Assembly: GCF_900129445.1 (NCBI RefSeq)
Contig: NZ_FQVT01000004.1
Span: forward strand, 186,001-250,000
Length of the DNA: 64,000 bases
Reading direction: 5' to 3'
Origin: Salegentibacter echinorum
Lineage (GTDB): Bacteria; Bacteroidota; Bacteroidia; Flavobacteriales; Flavobacteriaceae
Of the stretch, positions 35,820 to 45,581 are shown piece by piece. The translations under genes were made by a program, and so were the position numbers. Position 1 is the stretch's first letter. Every line of letters begins with the position of its first letter. The notes beneath the pieces are model-generated. The model was not told where the DNA came from, did no database searches, and was given only the letters and a program-made list of their open reading frames with translations.

Positions 35820-36557
35820 TTAGCTTAATAATAATTGGGTTACAATATAATTGGTAATAATAATTACCACACTGGTCCAAACAAAAGCGGTAGTACTTGC
35901 TTCACCTACTTCGAGAGCTCCCCCTTTCATATAATAGCCGTGATAGGCAGGTACCGTAGCTAGTATAAAAGCGAATAAAAATGTTTTAATAAATGCATAG
36001 ACCAGTTGAAAAGGAACGAAATCGTCTTGCAAACCTTGCACAAAGAGATCTGGCGCTACAAACCCGCCAAAAACGGCTGCGGTATAAGCGCCCAGGATTC
36101 CAAGAAACATGGAAATAGCAATCACAAATGGATAAAACATCATGGCGACTATCTTAGGAAATACGAGGTAATTAAGTGAGTTAATTCCCATAACTTCCAG
36201 GGCATCGATCTGCTCGGTCACATTCATTGAGCCAATACTGGAGGTAATGTAAGATCCTACTTTCCCGGCCATAATAATAGAGATAAACGTTGGGGCAAAC
36301 TCCAGGATAATACTTTGTCGTGCGGCAAAGGCGACCAGCGATTTGGGGATTAGGGGGTTATTTAAATTAAGCGCAGTTTGCAGTGCCACTACAGCGCCTA
36401 TAAAGAACGAAAGGAAAGAGACAATCCCCATGGAGCCGATAATAAGATCGTCTAATTCTTTTAAAATCAAACCCCTTAAAACCGATCCTTTTGTCATTCG
36501 GTGAAAAGTTCCCTTGAGCATTAAAAAATATTCCCCAATGGAGTGTAGATAGTTCAT
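35820..36557 (-). CDS. ABC transporter permease, MlaE type
   Basis: A 245-residue integral membrane permease of the MlaE family with about five hydrophobic segments. Diagnostic stretches are FIGAVVALQTALNLN, EFAPTFISIIMAGKVGSYI, the coupling helix with GSMNVTEQIDALEVMGI and LGAYTAAVFGG. It starts with ATG and is followed after 2 nt by the MlaF-type ATPase gene. A plant/chloroplast TGD1-like or Mla-like role in lipid trafficking is inferred from family. Confidence 0.93.
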   Translation of the reverse strand: MNYLHSIGEYFLMLKGTFHRMTKGSVLRGLILKELDDLIIGSMGIVSFLSFFIGAVVALQTALNLNNPLIPKSLVAFAARQSIILEFAPTFISIIMAGKVGSYITSSIGSMNVTEQIDALEVMGINSLNYLVFPKIVAMMFYPFVIAISMFLGILGAYTAAVFGGFVAPDLFVQGLQDDFVPFQLVYAFIKTFLFAFILATVPAYHGYYMKGGALEVGEASTTAFVWTSVVIIITNYIVTQLLLS

Positions 36558-36641
36558 TAAGCAATTTTTGTAAAGCTAAAGTACTAAAAAAATACAGCAA
36601 AGTATTTAACGTAGAATTAATCTTTAGCTCAAAATGTTTAG

Positions 36642-36649
36642 TAATTTTG
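36642..36649 (+). promoter_or_regulatory. -7 promoter box for the phosphatase gene
   Basis: TAATTTTG matches TAnnTTTG; a weak TTTAG lies about 18 nt upstream. It would give a leader of about 90 nt. Confidence 0.45.
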
Positions 36650-36743
36650 AAGAACACTGTATAATAAGATTTTTCAACTATAATATGAGCAGAATTTGTG
36701 CTTTATCGATTCATTTAAACACCAAACCTTTAATACAAATACA

Positions 36744-38387
36744 ATGAAACAAATTACATTTTTACTATTTATATTAATCTTTTCATTTAATGCTATAGCG
36801 CAAATACCAGAAGAAAAGCCAAAGCTGGTTGTGGGCGTAGTGGTAGACCAAATGCGTTATGACTATCTTACCCGCTTTTGGGATAGATTTGAAGATGACG
36901 GATTTAAAAAACTAATTAATGAAGGTTATAATTTTAAAAACAATCATTTTAATTATGTGCCCACGTACACCGGTCCTGGCCACGCTTCGGTCCATACGGG
37001 TACCAGCCCTATGAATCACGGAATTATTGGAAATGGATGGTATGATAAATTTTCCGGCCAAGATGTCTATTGTGCGGGTGATGATTCTGTACAACCATTA
37101 GGTACTAAGTCCAAAGCAGGAAAAATGTCGCCGCATAGAATGAAAGCGACAACTGTGGCAGACCAAAATAGGTTGCATACCCAAATGCGAGGTAAAACTA
37201 TAGGTGTTTCTATTAAAGATAGAGGCTCTATTTTACCGGCGGGGCACACCGCAAATGCGGCATATTGGTTTGTTGGAAAAGATGAGGGAAGCTGGGTTTC
37301 CAGTACTTTTTATATGGATAAATTACCAAAATGGGTTAGAAAGTTTAACAAGTCGGGTAACGTAGATTCCTATTTAAAAGACTGGAACACCCTGCACGAT
37401 ATCGATTCTTACAAAGAAAGTGGTAGTGATGTTAATACTTTTGAAGGCGGATTTAAAGGAAAAGATGAAGCTTCATTTCCCTACGATTTAAAATCTTTGA
37501 GTAAAGAAAATGGCGGTTATGATATTATTTTTAATACCGCTTATGGAAATGACATTACTTTAGACTTTGCTCTTGCCGCTATTGATGCTGAAGAGCTTGG
37601 CGAGGATGAGGATACTGATTTTTTAGCGCTTAGCTTTTCCAGTACCGATAAAGTGGGGCATAACTTTGGTGTTAATTCAAAGGAAGTAGAAGATACTTAT
37701 CTACGTTTAGATCAAAACATAGCGAGCTTACTAAAACACTTAGATGAAAAAGTTGGAGATGGAAATTACACGGTATTCTTAACCGCAGATCACGGTGGGG
37801 TAAATGTGCCTGCTTATTTAGATTCGGTGAAAATTCCAGCCGGTTATTTTAGTAATTCCGAATTTCAAAAAGCTGTAGAAGATTATGTTTCCGAAGCATT
37901 TGCTGCAGATAACCTTATAGCCGATTATAGCAATAGTCAATTCTTTTTCAATTATGAAGCACTTCAAAAAGCAGGGATAAACCGCTCTGAATTGCAGGAA
38001 AAACTCGCACATCACATTTTGCAAATGGACCAAATAGATAAGGTGTACACGCGCGATCAATTAACCGGGGCGTCTTATACTGCAAATTCCGGTACTGCTA
38101 TTCAAAATGGATTTAACCAAAAGAGAAGTGGGGATGTAGTTGTAGTTTTAGATGCTGCCACCCTTACTTACGGTAGAACGGGATCCAGTCACGGTAGCGG
38201 ATTTACCTACGATACGCACGCGCCACTCTTATTCTATGGCGCGGGGATCCCACACGGGAGCACCACGCAACGCAGTGAAATTGTAGATATAGCCCCAACT
38301 ATTTCAGCCTTATTGGGGATTGCTTTTCCCAGCGCTGCCACCGGAAAGCCTTTGTATATCATGTTAGATGCTGAAAAATCAAAATAA
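36744..38387 (+). CDS. PafA-like alkaline phosphatase superfamily protein
   Basis: A secreted phosphate-ester hydrolase of 547 residues with signal peptide MKQITFLLFILIFSFNAIAQ. It matches the flavobacterial PafA monoesterase pattern: metal ligand D35 in VVVDQMRYD, nucleophile Thr76 in TYTGPGHAS, an Asn in MNHGIIGNGWYD, the Lys/Arg pair in SIKDRGS typical of PafA-type phosphomonoesterases, and later ligands in STDKVGHNFG, TADHGG and FTYDTHAPL. The ATG starting the signal peptide is chosen. It overlaps the convergent glycosyltransferase gene by 9 nt. A role in phosphate scavenging is likely. Confidence 0.9.
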   Translation: MKQITFLLFILIFSFNAIAQIPEEKPKLVVGVVVDQMRYDYLTRFWDRFEDDGFKKLINEGYNFKNNHFNYVPTYTGPGHASVHTGTSPMNHGIIGNGWYDKFSGQDVYCAGDDSVQPLGTKSKAGKMSPHRMKATTVADQNRLHTQMRGKTIGVSIKDRGSILPAGHTANAAYWFVGKDEGSWVSSTFYMDKLPKWVRKFNKSGNVDSYLKDWNTLHDIDSYKESGSDVNTFEGGFKGKDEASFPYDLKSLSKENGGYDIIFNTAYGNDITLDFALAAIDAEELGEDEDTDFLALSFSSTDKVGHNFGVNSKEVEDTYLRLDQNIASLLKHLDEKVGDGNYTVFLTADHGGVNVPAYLDSVKIPAGYFSNSEFQKAVEDYVSEAFAADNLIADYSNSQFFFNYEALQKAGINRSELQEKLAHHILQMDQIDKVYTRDQLTGASYTANSGTAIQNGFNQKRSGDVVVVLDAATLTYGRTGSSHGSGFTYDTHAPLLFYGAGIPHGSTTQRSEIVDIAPTISALLGIAFPSAATGKPLYIMLDAEKSK

Positions 38388-39227
38388 TTTTTTCCGCATT
38401 TTTCTCCAGCGTAAATTTCTAATAAAACGACCTTCATCTTTAGTAACGAGATAAGGTCGTTTTTCTTTTTTTGCTTTCAGAAACCCACGAATACAATCCT
38501 TAAAGAAACCGGGTTGTCGCTTTTTAAGAGCTAATTTTGCCGAAGCTATGGCAGTAATGGTAAAACCATATCTAAGCCTATAGAAAGCTATGCCTTGTTT
38601 ATACTTGGAGGTTTTATTATAATTTTTCCCCGTGGGTTTTAAATGTTTTACTCTAAGTTTAGAGTCGGTTTTAATTTCCCAACCGTGGTATTGCGCCAGG
38701 AGTTCATCTACCGTATCCCAGCCCATGGCCGGTTTTAAGTTGTCAATATCATTAAAACACTCTTTGCGATAGGCTTTTAAAGCTCCGCGAATATGATCTT
38801 TTCCGGTAAGGTTTTCCAGCACCCAGGTGTTGTTTTTTTGTATTTCACAAAAGCCACCAACCATTCCCACCTTAGGATTTTCGTGAAAATGCTTTACAAT
38901 ATTTTTTAAATAATTCTTCGGAAAAATTAGATCAGCATCAAATTTACAGATGATGTCGTAAGCGTCATCAAGGTTTTTTAATCCTGTGTTAAAGGCCTCT
39001 ATTACTTTGCTGCCGGGAGAATGCCCCGGTGCCGCTTCTTTCTTTATTAAACTGATAAAAGAATATTTTTCGCTGAATTGGGAAGCAATCTCAGCCGTTG
39101 TATCGGAGGAAGCATCATCTACTACCAAAACTTTTGTGGGAAGCAAGCTTTGTGTCGCTAAAGATTGAAGCGTTTCTGCGATAAAACCGGCTTCATTATG
39201 GGCGGGTATGATGATGTAGATTTTCAA
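38379..39227 (-). CDS. family 2 glycosyltransferase
   Basis: A 282-residue GT-A fold transferase. YIIIPAHNEAGFIAETLQSL opens the domain, VVDDASSDTT is the nucleotide-sugar contact and KFDADL holds the metal-binding DxD. A basic C-terminal tail (KAKKEKRPY and LRWRKMRKKLF) may hold it to the membrane. No clear transmembrane helix is seen. The start is TTG (MKIYIIIPAHN), since no ATG occurs in frame nearby. It ends inside the convergent phosphatase gene. The acceptor is unknown. Confidence 0.85.
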   Translation of the reverse strand: MKIYIIIPAHNEAGFIAETLQSLATQSLLPTKVLVVDDASSDTTAEIASQFSEKYSFISLIKKEAAPGHSPGSKVIEAFNTGLKNLDDAYDIICKFDADLIFPKNYLKNIVKHFHENPKVGMVGGFCEIQKNNTWVLENLTGKDHIRGALKAYRKECFNDIDNLKPAMGWDTVDELLAQYHGWEIKTDSKLRVKHLKPTGKNYNKTSKYKQGIAFYRLRYGFTITAIASAKLALKKRQPGFFKDCIRGFLKAKKEKRPYLVTKDEGRFIRNLRWRKMRKKLF

Positions 39228-39255
39228 AATTTTAATCTTTTTTACGCTAGTGTAA

Positions 39256-39567
39256 CTAACTTTTTAAATATTTCGGACTTCTTTTTCTGCGTCTTAATCT
39301 TAATATGCCCCATACGATTAGGCCGGGGATAGTGATTAACGGAATTGTGGTAATTGGGGCAAGTGTTTGTGCCGAATCATTGGAAACTTTCTTTAAGGCA
39401 ATTTGTTGATTTTTTGTTCTTTCATTTTCTTCAAAAAAACCACTTTTGTTGAGATCGTAAGCTTCTAATTGATGTTTGTAGTATTGTTCCCGCAGTAGGA
39501 TAAACGTGTTTACCACTAAGTATAGAGCAAAGGAAAATATCAAACTGTATTTGATGGAGTTTCTCAT
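39256..39567 (-). CDS. small two-helix membrane protein
   Basis: A 103-residue protein with an N-terminal hydrophobic helix (SLIFSFALYLVVNTFILL), a polar middle of about 45 residues, a second hydrophobic helix (TIPLITIPGLIVWGILRL) and a basic tail (RRRKRSPKYLKS). Not recognised as a known family. It lies 28 nt upstream of the glycosyltransferase gene in the same direction, so they may be co-transcribed. It begins with ATG. Confidence 0.65.
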   Translation of the reverse strand: MRNSIKYSLIFSFALYLVVNTFILLREQYYKHQLEAYDLNKSGFFEENERTKNQQIALKKVSNDSAQTLAPITTIPLITIPGLIVWGILRLRRRKRSPKYLKS

Positions 39568-39709
39568 AATAAATTTTTACAAGCTTGGTTGATTTGTATG
39601 AGCTTTTGCGAAAGCTATTCTGATTAGAAAGTTTTTAAAATACAACTTTAAAGAACCGTAGTGTAATTATATTGGAAAATGGTAAAACCGTCCGTTTACT
39701 GGTATGAAA

Positions 39710-40114
39710 CTATATTTTCCTATTCACCCAGTTTTCAATAGTTATATTAGAAATTTTTTCAAACTCTCTGGTGTTTTCCGTTACCATTGTCAACTTATTT
39801 TCTACCGCTGTGCATCCGATAAGCAAATCAAAATCACTTATCATTTTACCAGTTTTTCTCAATCTTGTTTTTTCTTTTCCATATAACATTATTGAGTCGT
39901 AAATTGGTAGTACTGGTATTAAATCAATTAATTGTGTGATGAGCAAATGATTTTTAGAGGGATTGTTACTATTTTCAGCACCATAAACAAGTTCTGCTAA
40001 AGTTATTTCAGAAATGGCGCAATTTTCAGCATTTTAGGTTTCAAATCTTTCTGTAACTCCAAATTTTCCACGAAAAAAATGTATAATAATGTTTGTGTCA
40101 AGTAGGTAATTCAT
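39710..40114 (-). pseudogene. VapC-type PIN-domain toxin broken by a nonsense codon
   Basis: Read through, the frame gives a full-length PIN nuclease of about 134 residues: MNYLLDTNIIIHFFRGKFG with the first catalytic Asp6, SEITLAELVYGAENS with the conserved Glu, DFDLLIGCTA with the third acidic residue, and VTENTREFEKI near the end. Codon 27 is TAA (40034-40036, minus strand), with no frameshift around it. The rest of the frame is intact, so the break is recent or is a single-base sequencing error. A shorter open stretch starting with TTG from 39946 lacks the first catalytic Asp and would not be an active nuclease. The antitoxin gene lies 15 nt upstream. Confidence 0.82.
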
Positions 40115-40129
40115 TAGAACTTTATACCA

Positions 40130-40369
40130 TTATTTTTTTTCAACTCTAGAATCTTTAATCTCTTTAATTATTTCATCTGAATCTCTTGAGTCTTCCCATG
40201 CCCCCGATAAATTTCTCAAGCGGATTACTGGTTTTTCCTTGTTCTCCATAGATTGCTTTAATTTTAAAATTAATCTTTTTTTTGATTCATTATCCAGACG
40301 TCGAAGAAAACCGAAGTATTTGTCAACCGTTTTATTTTTTAGTGCTAATCCCATACCATTTTTTTTCAT
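40130..40369 (-). CDS. VapB-like antitoxin
   Basis: A 79-residue antitoxin-like protein. The N-terminal part (NKTVDKYFGFLRRLDNESKKRLILKL) looks like a dimerisation/DNA-binding segment and the acidic C-terminal part (LSGAWEDSRDSDEIIKEIKDS) is the usual toxin-covering tail of this common Bacteroidota family. It starts with ATG and is followed after 15 nt by the PIN toxin pseudogene, the normal antitoxin-toxin order. A near-match -7 box (TATCTTTC, minus strand, 40373-40380) lies just upstream and would make the mRNA nearly leaderless. Confidence 0.8.
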   Translation of the reverse strand: MKKNGMGLALKNKTVDKYFGFLRRLDNESKKRLILKLKQSMENKEKPVIRLRNLSGAWEDSRDSDEIIKEIKDSRVEKK

Positions 40370-40768
40370 TCTGAAAGATACAATTTTTTATGCTATCCTA
40401 TTTTTTTAATCGTATACAACGATTGTAATTAAGTGAGTTGATGTTTTATTAGCAATGTCCAATAAAAACTGGTAAGTGCCCTATTAATCCCGATTTCAAG
40501 CTGATTCAAGCTTTATTTACATTTTTGGCGTTTGTAATTAATTTATAGAGAAAATATACGGGTTCTGAAGTATAAAAAAGTAGTTATTTCTGTTTGTCAG
40601 TTACAATTAAGTCTTGTTTCTATGAGCGCAGCGTCCCGATGGCTATCGGGATTGATTCTTTATCGGACAGCAGTAATGTTTTGTCCTTTAAATGGAAGTT
40701 GGAGGAATAAAGGTTGGCAAGGGATCAAATAGGCTACGACCAGTAAATTTATAATGCTTGCTGAAAGA
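40370..40768. other. gene-free gap upstream of the toxin-antitoxin pair
   Basis: About 400 nt with stops in all frames and no gene seen. It contains a 7-bp stem with a 4-nt loop, TCCCGAT (40634-40640) and ATCGGGA (40645-40651), of the GGGAT repeat type, and a hairpin GCTGAAAG/CTTTCAGC (40760-40780) that spans the stop of the methyltransferase gene. Confidence 0.55.
40634..40651. repeat. GGGAT-type palindrome
   Basis: TCCCGATGGCTATCGGGA, a perfect 7-bp stem with loop GGCT; no T run follows on either strand, so it is not an ordinary terminator. Confidence 0.55.
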
Positions 40769-41287
40769 TTACCTTTCAGCATAAACAGCATAATATCTCG
40801 GGGTAAAATGTCTTAAAACAGGTCTAACTCCTATTTTTTTGACAGGATTGGTCCATTTTTTTCGGCGTTTTATGTTCCAACCGGCTTTTTCCAATAGCCA
40901 ATCGAATTGCCAATCTTCAAATTCGTGAAAATGCCGGTCACGCATATCGGTCTTGCTACGATATGCGTTGGAAAACCATAACTTGAGTGGGACGGTAGCC
41001 ACCAATTTATTGGCTTGAATATCCTTTAAAACATTATAGGGTGCTACCAGGTGTTCAAAAATTTCAAAGGCGGTTACCACATCATAACCGGAAGTTTGTA
41101 CTGCGCTGGTATCTATGTCTAAATCTTCTCCCTGTGTATTTTCAACTTTATAGTTATGTTCTTTAAGAATTTTAGAAAAAGGATTCTCTACCCCCAGATC
41201 CAAAATCTTTTCAGAAGGATCTATCACGCTTTCCAAAAATTCTAATGTTTCTTTATAACGTTTGTTCGGGAAAGTTTTTTCGTACAT
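40769..41287 (-). CDS. class I SAM-dependent methyltransferase-like protein
   Basis: A 172-residue protein with a small Rossmann methyltransferase fold: ILDLGVENPFSKIL stands in for the SAM motif I but lacks the usual GxGxG, then GYDVVTAFEIFEHLVAPYNVLKD looks like the motif II/III region with the acidic residue, and LVATVPL follows. Such truncated forms occur among small-molecule and sugar methyltransferases. It starts 1 nt after the stop of the FabH-like ketosynthase gene, so the two are tightly co-transcribed and may act on the same acyl product. The substrate is unknown. Confidence 0.75.
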   Translation of the reverse strand: MYEKTFPNKRYKETLEFLESVIDPSEKILDLGVENPFSKILKEHNYKVENTQGEDLDIDTSAVQTSGYDVVTAFEIFEHLVAPYNVLKDIQANKLVATVPLKLWFSNAYRSKTDMRDRHFHEFEDWQFDWLLEKAGWNIKRRKKWTNPVKKIGVRPVLRHFTPRYYAVYAER

Positions 41288-41288
41288 T

Positions 41289-42347
41289 TTAATGCTGGTA
41301 AACCATGGCGTTAACGTTCATTCCTGCGCCAACGCTGGCAAACATAACTACATCGCCTTTCTCCAGCTTTTGTTCATCAATTTTATTATGTAGCACGAGA
41401 TCATAAAGAGTAGGGATAGTCGCCACGCTACTATTGCCCAGTTCCTTGATGCTCATTGGCATAATATTCTTTGGCATTTCCATCTTATGAAGCTTGTAAA
41501 AACGTTTTACGATAGCTTCATCCATTTTCTCATTAGCCTGATGAATAAAAATTTTCTTTAAGTCGGTAATAGATTTTCCGCTATTTTCAAGACAGGTTTT
41601 CATAGCAGAGGGAACGTGTATAAGCGCAAATTCATAGATCTTGCGGCCGTTCATTTTTATATACCTTAAATCATCTGGTGCTTCTGTTTTATTTGACTTT
41701 GCAAAGTGGATGTAATGAGCTTCATTAAAAGCAAAAGTGCCAGATTCATGGGATAGAATGCCACCGTCTTCTTCAGTTTCCTCAAGCACTACTGCGCCCG
41801 CACCATCAGAAAAAATCATAGAATCGCGATCGTGTTTATCTACTATACGCGATAGAGCTTCGGCGCCAATAACGAGACATTTTTTTGCCATTCCCGCTTT
41901 AATAAATGCCTGTGCCTGGATTAATCCTTCTATCCAACCGGGACAGCCAAAAAGAATATCGTAGCCAACAGATTTAGGATTTTTAATACGCAATTTGTGT
42001 TTAACCCTGGTGGCAATACTTGGCACGGTGTCACTTTGAAAGCTTTGATGTTTAATATCACCATAGTTATGGGCTACAATAATGTAATCTAAAGTTTCTG
42101 GATCTATTCCCGAATTTTCCAATGCTCTTTCGGCTGCTAAGATAGCCATATCTGAAGTATTTAAATTTTCTTCAAGATAACGCCGTTCTTCAATTCCGGT
42201 AATCGCTTTAAATTTCTCTATAATCGTTTTATTATCCTGCGGAAAACCCGTTCCATCAGGATTTAAAAACTCGTGATTATCAAAGTCAGCATTTTTAGTG
42301 ATAACTTCTGGGATATAACTACCTGTGCCGGTAATTCTAATATTCAT
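41289..42347 (-). CDS. FabH-like 3-oxoacyl-ACP synthase III family protein
   Basis: A 352-residue thiolase-fold condensing enzyme. The catalytic triad is intact: Cys135 in FGCPGWIEG, His269 in IHQAN and Asn305 in LGNSSVAT. Compared with housekeeping FabH (about 320 residues) it is longer, with an N-terminal insert (residues 22-45) and a divergent Cys motif, which suggests a specialised acyl-chain starter or a beta-ketoacyl synthase of the OleA/DarB side of the family. It starts with ATG and is followed at once by the methyltransferase gene. No further biosynthetic genes are nearby. Confidence 0.85.
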   Translation of the reverse strand: MNIRITGTGSYIPEVITKNADFDNHEFLNPDGTGFPQDNKTIIEKFKAITGIEERRYLEENLNTSDMAILAAERALENSGIDPETLDYIIVAHNYGDIKHQSFQSDTVPSIATRVKHKLRIKNPKSVGYDILFGCPGWIEGLIQAQAFIKAGMAKKCLVIGAEALSRIVDKHDRDSMIFSDGAGAVVLEETEEDGGILSHESGTFAFNEAHYIHFAKSNKTEAPDDLRYIKMNGRKIYEFALIHVPSAMKTCLENSGKSITDLKKIFIHQANEKMDEAIVKRFYKLHKMEMPKNIMPMSIKELGNSSVATIPTLYDLVLHNKIDEQKLEKGDVVMFASVGAGMNVNAMVYQH

Positions 42348-42446
42348 CTGACTTATTTGTTAAAATTAGACTCTAAAATAATAAATACAATTTTAAACTC
42401 GCTGGCGCGAATTTAAAAATTGGATTTCAGCTGAGCAATATCATAA

Positions 42447-42493
42447 AAAATTGCCTAAAAAAATACTTTCCTATTATTTTTTTAGGCAATTTT
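42447..42493 (-). terminator. hairpin terminator of gcvP
   Basis: A perfect 19-bp inverted repeat (arms 42447-42465 and 42475-42493, core ATTGCCTAAAAAAATA) with a 9-nt loop. The A/T-rich arms and following T residues fit a factor-independent terminator. Confidence 0.75.
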
Positions 42494-42497
42494 AATT

Positions 42498-45344
42498 TTA
42501 TACTTCCATATACTCTTCAATAGGTGGGCAGGTACACATTAAATTTCTGTCTCCATAGGCTTCATCAACCCTTCTTACACTTGGCCAAAATTTATTTTCG
42601 GCAACGAAATCTAAAGGATAGGCTGCTTTCTGCCTGGAATAAGAGAACTTCCAATCATTGGCGGTTAGCATGCCAATGGTATGCGGTGCATTTTTAAGTA
42701 CATTGTCTTCTTCGTTTTCCAGATCTAAGATCTCTTGTTTAATAGAGATAAGTGCGTCACAGAACCTATCCAGTTCAGCCTTGCTCTCACTTTCGGTAGG
42801 TTCTATCATCATAGTGCCGGCCACCGGGAAGGAAACCGTAGGGGCGTGAAATCCGTAATCTATTAAGCGTTTTGCGATATCTACCACCTCAATGCCATTT
42901 TCTTTAAAAGGCCTGCAATCCAAAATCATTTCGTGAGCCGCGCGCCCGCGCTCTCCAGAGTATAAAGTCTTGTAATGCTCACTTAAACGTTCCTTTACAT
43001 AATTTGCATTAAGTATGGCATATTCGGTAGCTTTTTGTAAGCCTTTAGTTCCCAGCATGGTAATGTAGCCATAGGAAATTAAGCATACCAGGGATGAACC
43101 CCATGGTGCAGACGAAATAGGTCCAATGGCTTTATCCCCGCCTGTTTTTATTAATGGATTTCCTGGTAAAAAAGGTTTTAATTGTTCTGCTACACAAATT
43201 GGACCAACACCGGGACCACCGCCACCGTGAGGGATGGCAAATGTTTTGTGGAGGTTAAGGTGACAAACATCGGCACCAATAACCCCGGGATTGGTCAAAC
43301 CAACCTGGGCATTCATATTTGCGCCATCCATATACACCTGCCCGCCATTATCGTGAATAATTTGCGTAATTTCTTTAATGGCAGATTCAAATACACCGTG
43401 GGTGGAAGGGTAGGTAACCATTATCGCAGCGAGATTATCCTTGTGCTTTTCTGCTTTTTCGCGCAGGTCATCTACATCTATATTTCCGTTTTCTGAAGCT
43501 TTTGTTACCACTACTTTCATACCAGCCATAACTGCAGAAGCCGGGTTGGTGCCGTGTGCCGAAGAAGGGATTAAACAAATATTCCTATGTTTTTCTCCAT
43601 TAGCCTCGTGATAAGCCCTAATGGTCATTAGTCCCGCATATTCGCCTTGTGCACCAGAGTTTGGCTGAAGGGAGGTTGCAGCAAATCCCGTGATCTCGGT
43701 AAGCTGATCTTCTAATTTCTTAAGTACAATTTGATAACCTTCCGCCTGTTCTATTGGCACGAAAGGATGGATATTCCCCCACTGAGGATTGCTCAACGGA
43801 AGCATCTCTGAAGCTGCATTAAGTTTCATAGTGCAGGAACCCAGTGATATCATAGAATGATTTAAGGAAAGGTCTTTTCGCTCCAGTTTTTTAATGTATC
43901 GCATCAATTCGGTTTCTGAATGATACATATTAAATACCTCGTGGGTTAAAAATTCAGTTTCTCTTTTTAATGCCGAAGGAATTGCTTCCTCTTCAACCAA
44001 GCTTTCAATGTTTGCTGAATTTTTATTGGAAACCGTCGCAAAAACCTGAAGAATAGCATTTATATCTTCCCGGGTAGTAGTTTCGTTTAAAGAAATGCAA
44101 ACCGTTTCAGCATCAGGATAATAAAAATTGATCTCGTTTTTTTCTGCTTCAGTTTTAATTTTTTCTGCATCAGCTTTCACCTTAAGCGTATCGAAATATG
44201 CTGAATTTAACTGTTCTATCCCCATTTTCTTTAACTCTTCAGCTAAAGTAACGGCAGAGAAATGCACGGTATCTGCAATATATTTTAAACCTTTAGGGCC
44301 GTGATAAACAGCATACATCCCAGCCATCACTGCAAGTAAAACCTGGGCGGTACAAATATTGGAAGTGGCACGATCGCGTTTTATGTGTTGCTCACGGGTT
44401 TGAAGCGCCATTCTTAAAGCATGATTATCATCAAGATCTTTGGTTACGCCAATAATCCTACCCGGAAGATTGCGTTTATAAGCTTCTTTAGTTGCAAAAT
44501 AAGCAGCGTGTGGACCGCCGTAACCTAGAGGAATGCCAAAGCGTTGCGTAGTTCCTACTACAACATCAACCCCAAGTTCTCCCGGGGCCTGTAGTTTTAC
44601 CAAACTAAGAATATCGGCAGCAACCGCAACTTTTATATCGGCATCTTTACAATTAGCCACAAAATCTTTATAATCATAAATTTGTCCGTGTTTTCCGGGA
44701 TACTGTACTAAGGCACCGAAGAATTTCTCATTGAAATCGAATTCTTTATGATTTCCAATCACAAGATCAATCCCCATAAAATTGGCACGGGTTTTTATAA
44801 GTTCTATGGTTTGTGGCAGCGTCTCTTCAGAAACAAAGAATTTATTAACATCATTTTTCTTTTGCTTTCTGTCTCGAACGGCAAACAACAATCCCATAGC
44901 CTCGGCTGCTGCAGTAGATTCATCTAAAAGGGAAGCATTGGCGATTTCCATCCCGGTAAGGTCGCTTACCATTGTTTGAAAATTGAGTAAAGCTTCTAAG
45001 CGTCCCTGAGCAATTTCTGCCTGGTAGGGCGTGTAGGCAGTGTACCAACCCGGATTTTCCAAAACATTTCTTTGGATTACAGCCGGCAGGATTCCCTGGT
45101 GGTACCCAAGACCAATGTAGGTTTTAAAAACCTTATTCTTAGCCGAAAGTTTTCCAATATGTTCGGCATATTGATTTTCACTGAGCGCAGATGGTAAATT
45201 TAAAGGGGATTTTAAACGAATATCATCTGGGATAGTTTCATAGATTAACTGTTCTAACGAATCTACACCAATGGTGTCTAACATTGACTGGAGATTGCTT
45301 TCTCTGGGGCCAATATGGCGTAGGGCAAAAGAATCTGTTCTCAT
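42498..45344 (-). CDS. gcvP: glycine dehydrogenase (decarboxylating), P protein
   Basis: Pyridoxal-phosphate enzyme of the glycine cleavage system; it decarboxylates glycine and passes the aminomethyl group to lipoyl-GcvH. The 948-residue single-chain form holds both halves: the N-terminal half opens with RHIGP and has [19 protein letters not shown], and the C-terminal half has [38 protein letters not shown] and [18 protein letters not shown] with the cofactor Lys. It starts with ATG, with a -7 box (minus TACTTTTG, 45370-45377) 26 nt before it. gcvT and gcvH are not in the window. Confidence 0.98.
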   Translation of the reverse strand: MRTDSFALRHIGPRESNLQSMLDTIGVDSLEQLIYETIPDDIRLKSPLNLPSALSENQYAEHIGKLSAKNKVFKTYIGLGYHQGILPAVIQRNVLENPGWYTAYTPYQAEIAQGRLEALLNFQTMVSDLTGMEIANASLLDESTAAAEAMGLLFAVRDRKQKKNDVNKFFVSEETLPQTIELIKTRANFMGIDLVIGNHKEFDFNEKFFGALVQYPGKHGQIYDYKDFVANCKDADIKVAVAADILSLVKLQAPGELGVDVVVGTTQRFGIPLGYGGPHAAYFATKEAYKRNLPGRIIGVTKDLDDNHALRMALQTREQHIKRDRATSNICTAQVLLAVMAGMYAVYHGPKGLKYIADTVHFSAVTLAEELKKMGIEQLNSAYFDTLKVKADAEKIKTEAEKNEINFYYPDAETVCISLNETTTREDINAILQVFATVSNKNSANIESLVEEEAIPSALKRETEFLTHEVFNMYHSETELMRYIKKLERKDLSLNHSMISLGSCTMKLNAASEMLPLSNPQWGNIHPFVPIEQAEGYQIVLKKLEDQLTEITGFAATSLQPNSGAQGEYAGLMTIRAYHEANGEKHRNICLIPSSAHGTNPASAVMAGMKVVVTKASENGNIDVDDLREKAEKHKDNLAAIMVTYPSTHGVFESAIKEITQIIHDNGGQVYMDGANMNAQVGLTNPGVIGADVCHLNLHKTFAIPHGGGGPGVGPICVAEQLKPFLPGNPLIKTGGDKAIGPISSAPWGSSLVCLISYGYITMLGTKGLQKATEYAILNANYVKERLSEHYKTLYSGERGRAAHEMILDCRPFKENGIEVVDIAKRLIDYGFHAPTVSFPVAGTMMIEPTESESKAELDRFCDALISIKQEILDLENEEDNVLKNAPHTIGMLTANDWKFSYSRQKAAYPLDFVAENKFWPSVRRVDEAYGDRNLMCTCPPIEEYMEV

Positions 45345-45369
45345 TAAAATAAAGTTGTGTTTTGAGCTG

Positions 45370-45377
45370 CAAAAGTA
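45370..45377 (-). promoter_or_regulatory. -7 promoter box for gcvP
   Basis: Minus-strand TACTTTTG, a perfect TAnnTTTG match. No glycine riboswitch-like structure was seen in the short leader. Confidence 0.5.
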
Positions 45378-45569
45378 AACAAAATTGATGTATTTTTTGA
45401 GGTTTTATATACGATACTTCGCAGTTTTCATAAAGCCACAATACTGGCAATTTACCTTATTTTAAAACTCATATTTTTACCATATTAGTCTTGCTTCTTA
45501 TTTTTAGTAGTGAAGCGTTTCTGTTTTCCTTTTCAGCTTATTTTGGAATTATCAATAGCTTAGAATGCT

Positions 45570-45577
45570 TAATTTTG
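45570..45577 (+). promoter_or_regulatory. -7 promoter box for the UbiA-like gene
   Basis: TAATTTTG ends only 4 nt before the ATG, so the transcript would be leaderless or nearly so. Confidence 0.45.
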
Positions 45578-45581
45578 TAGG

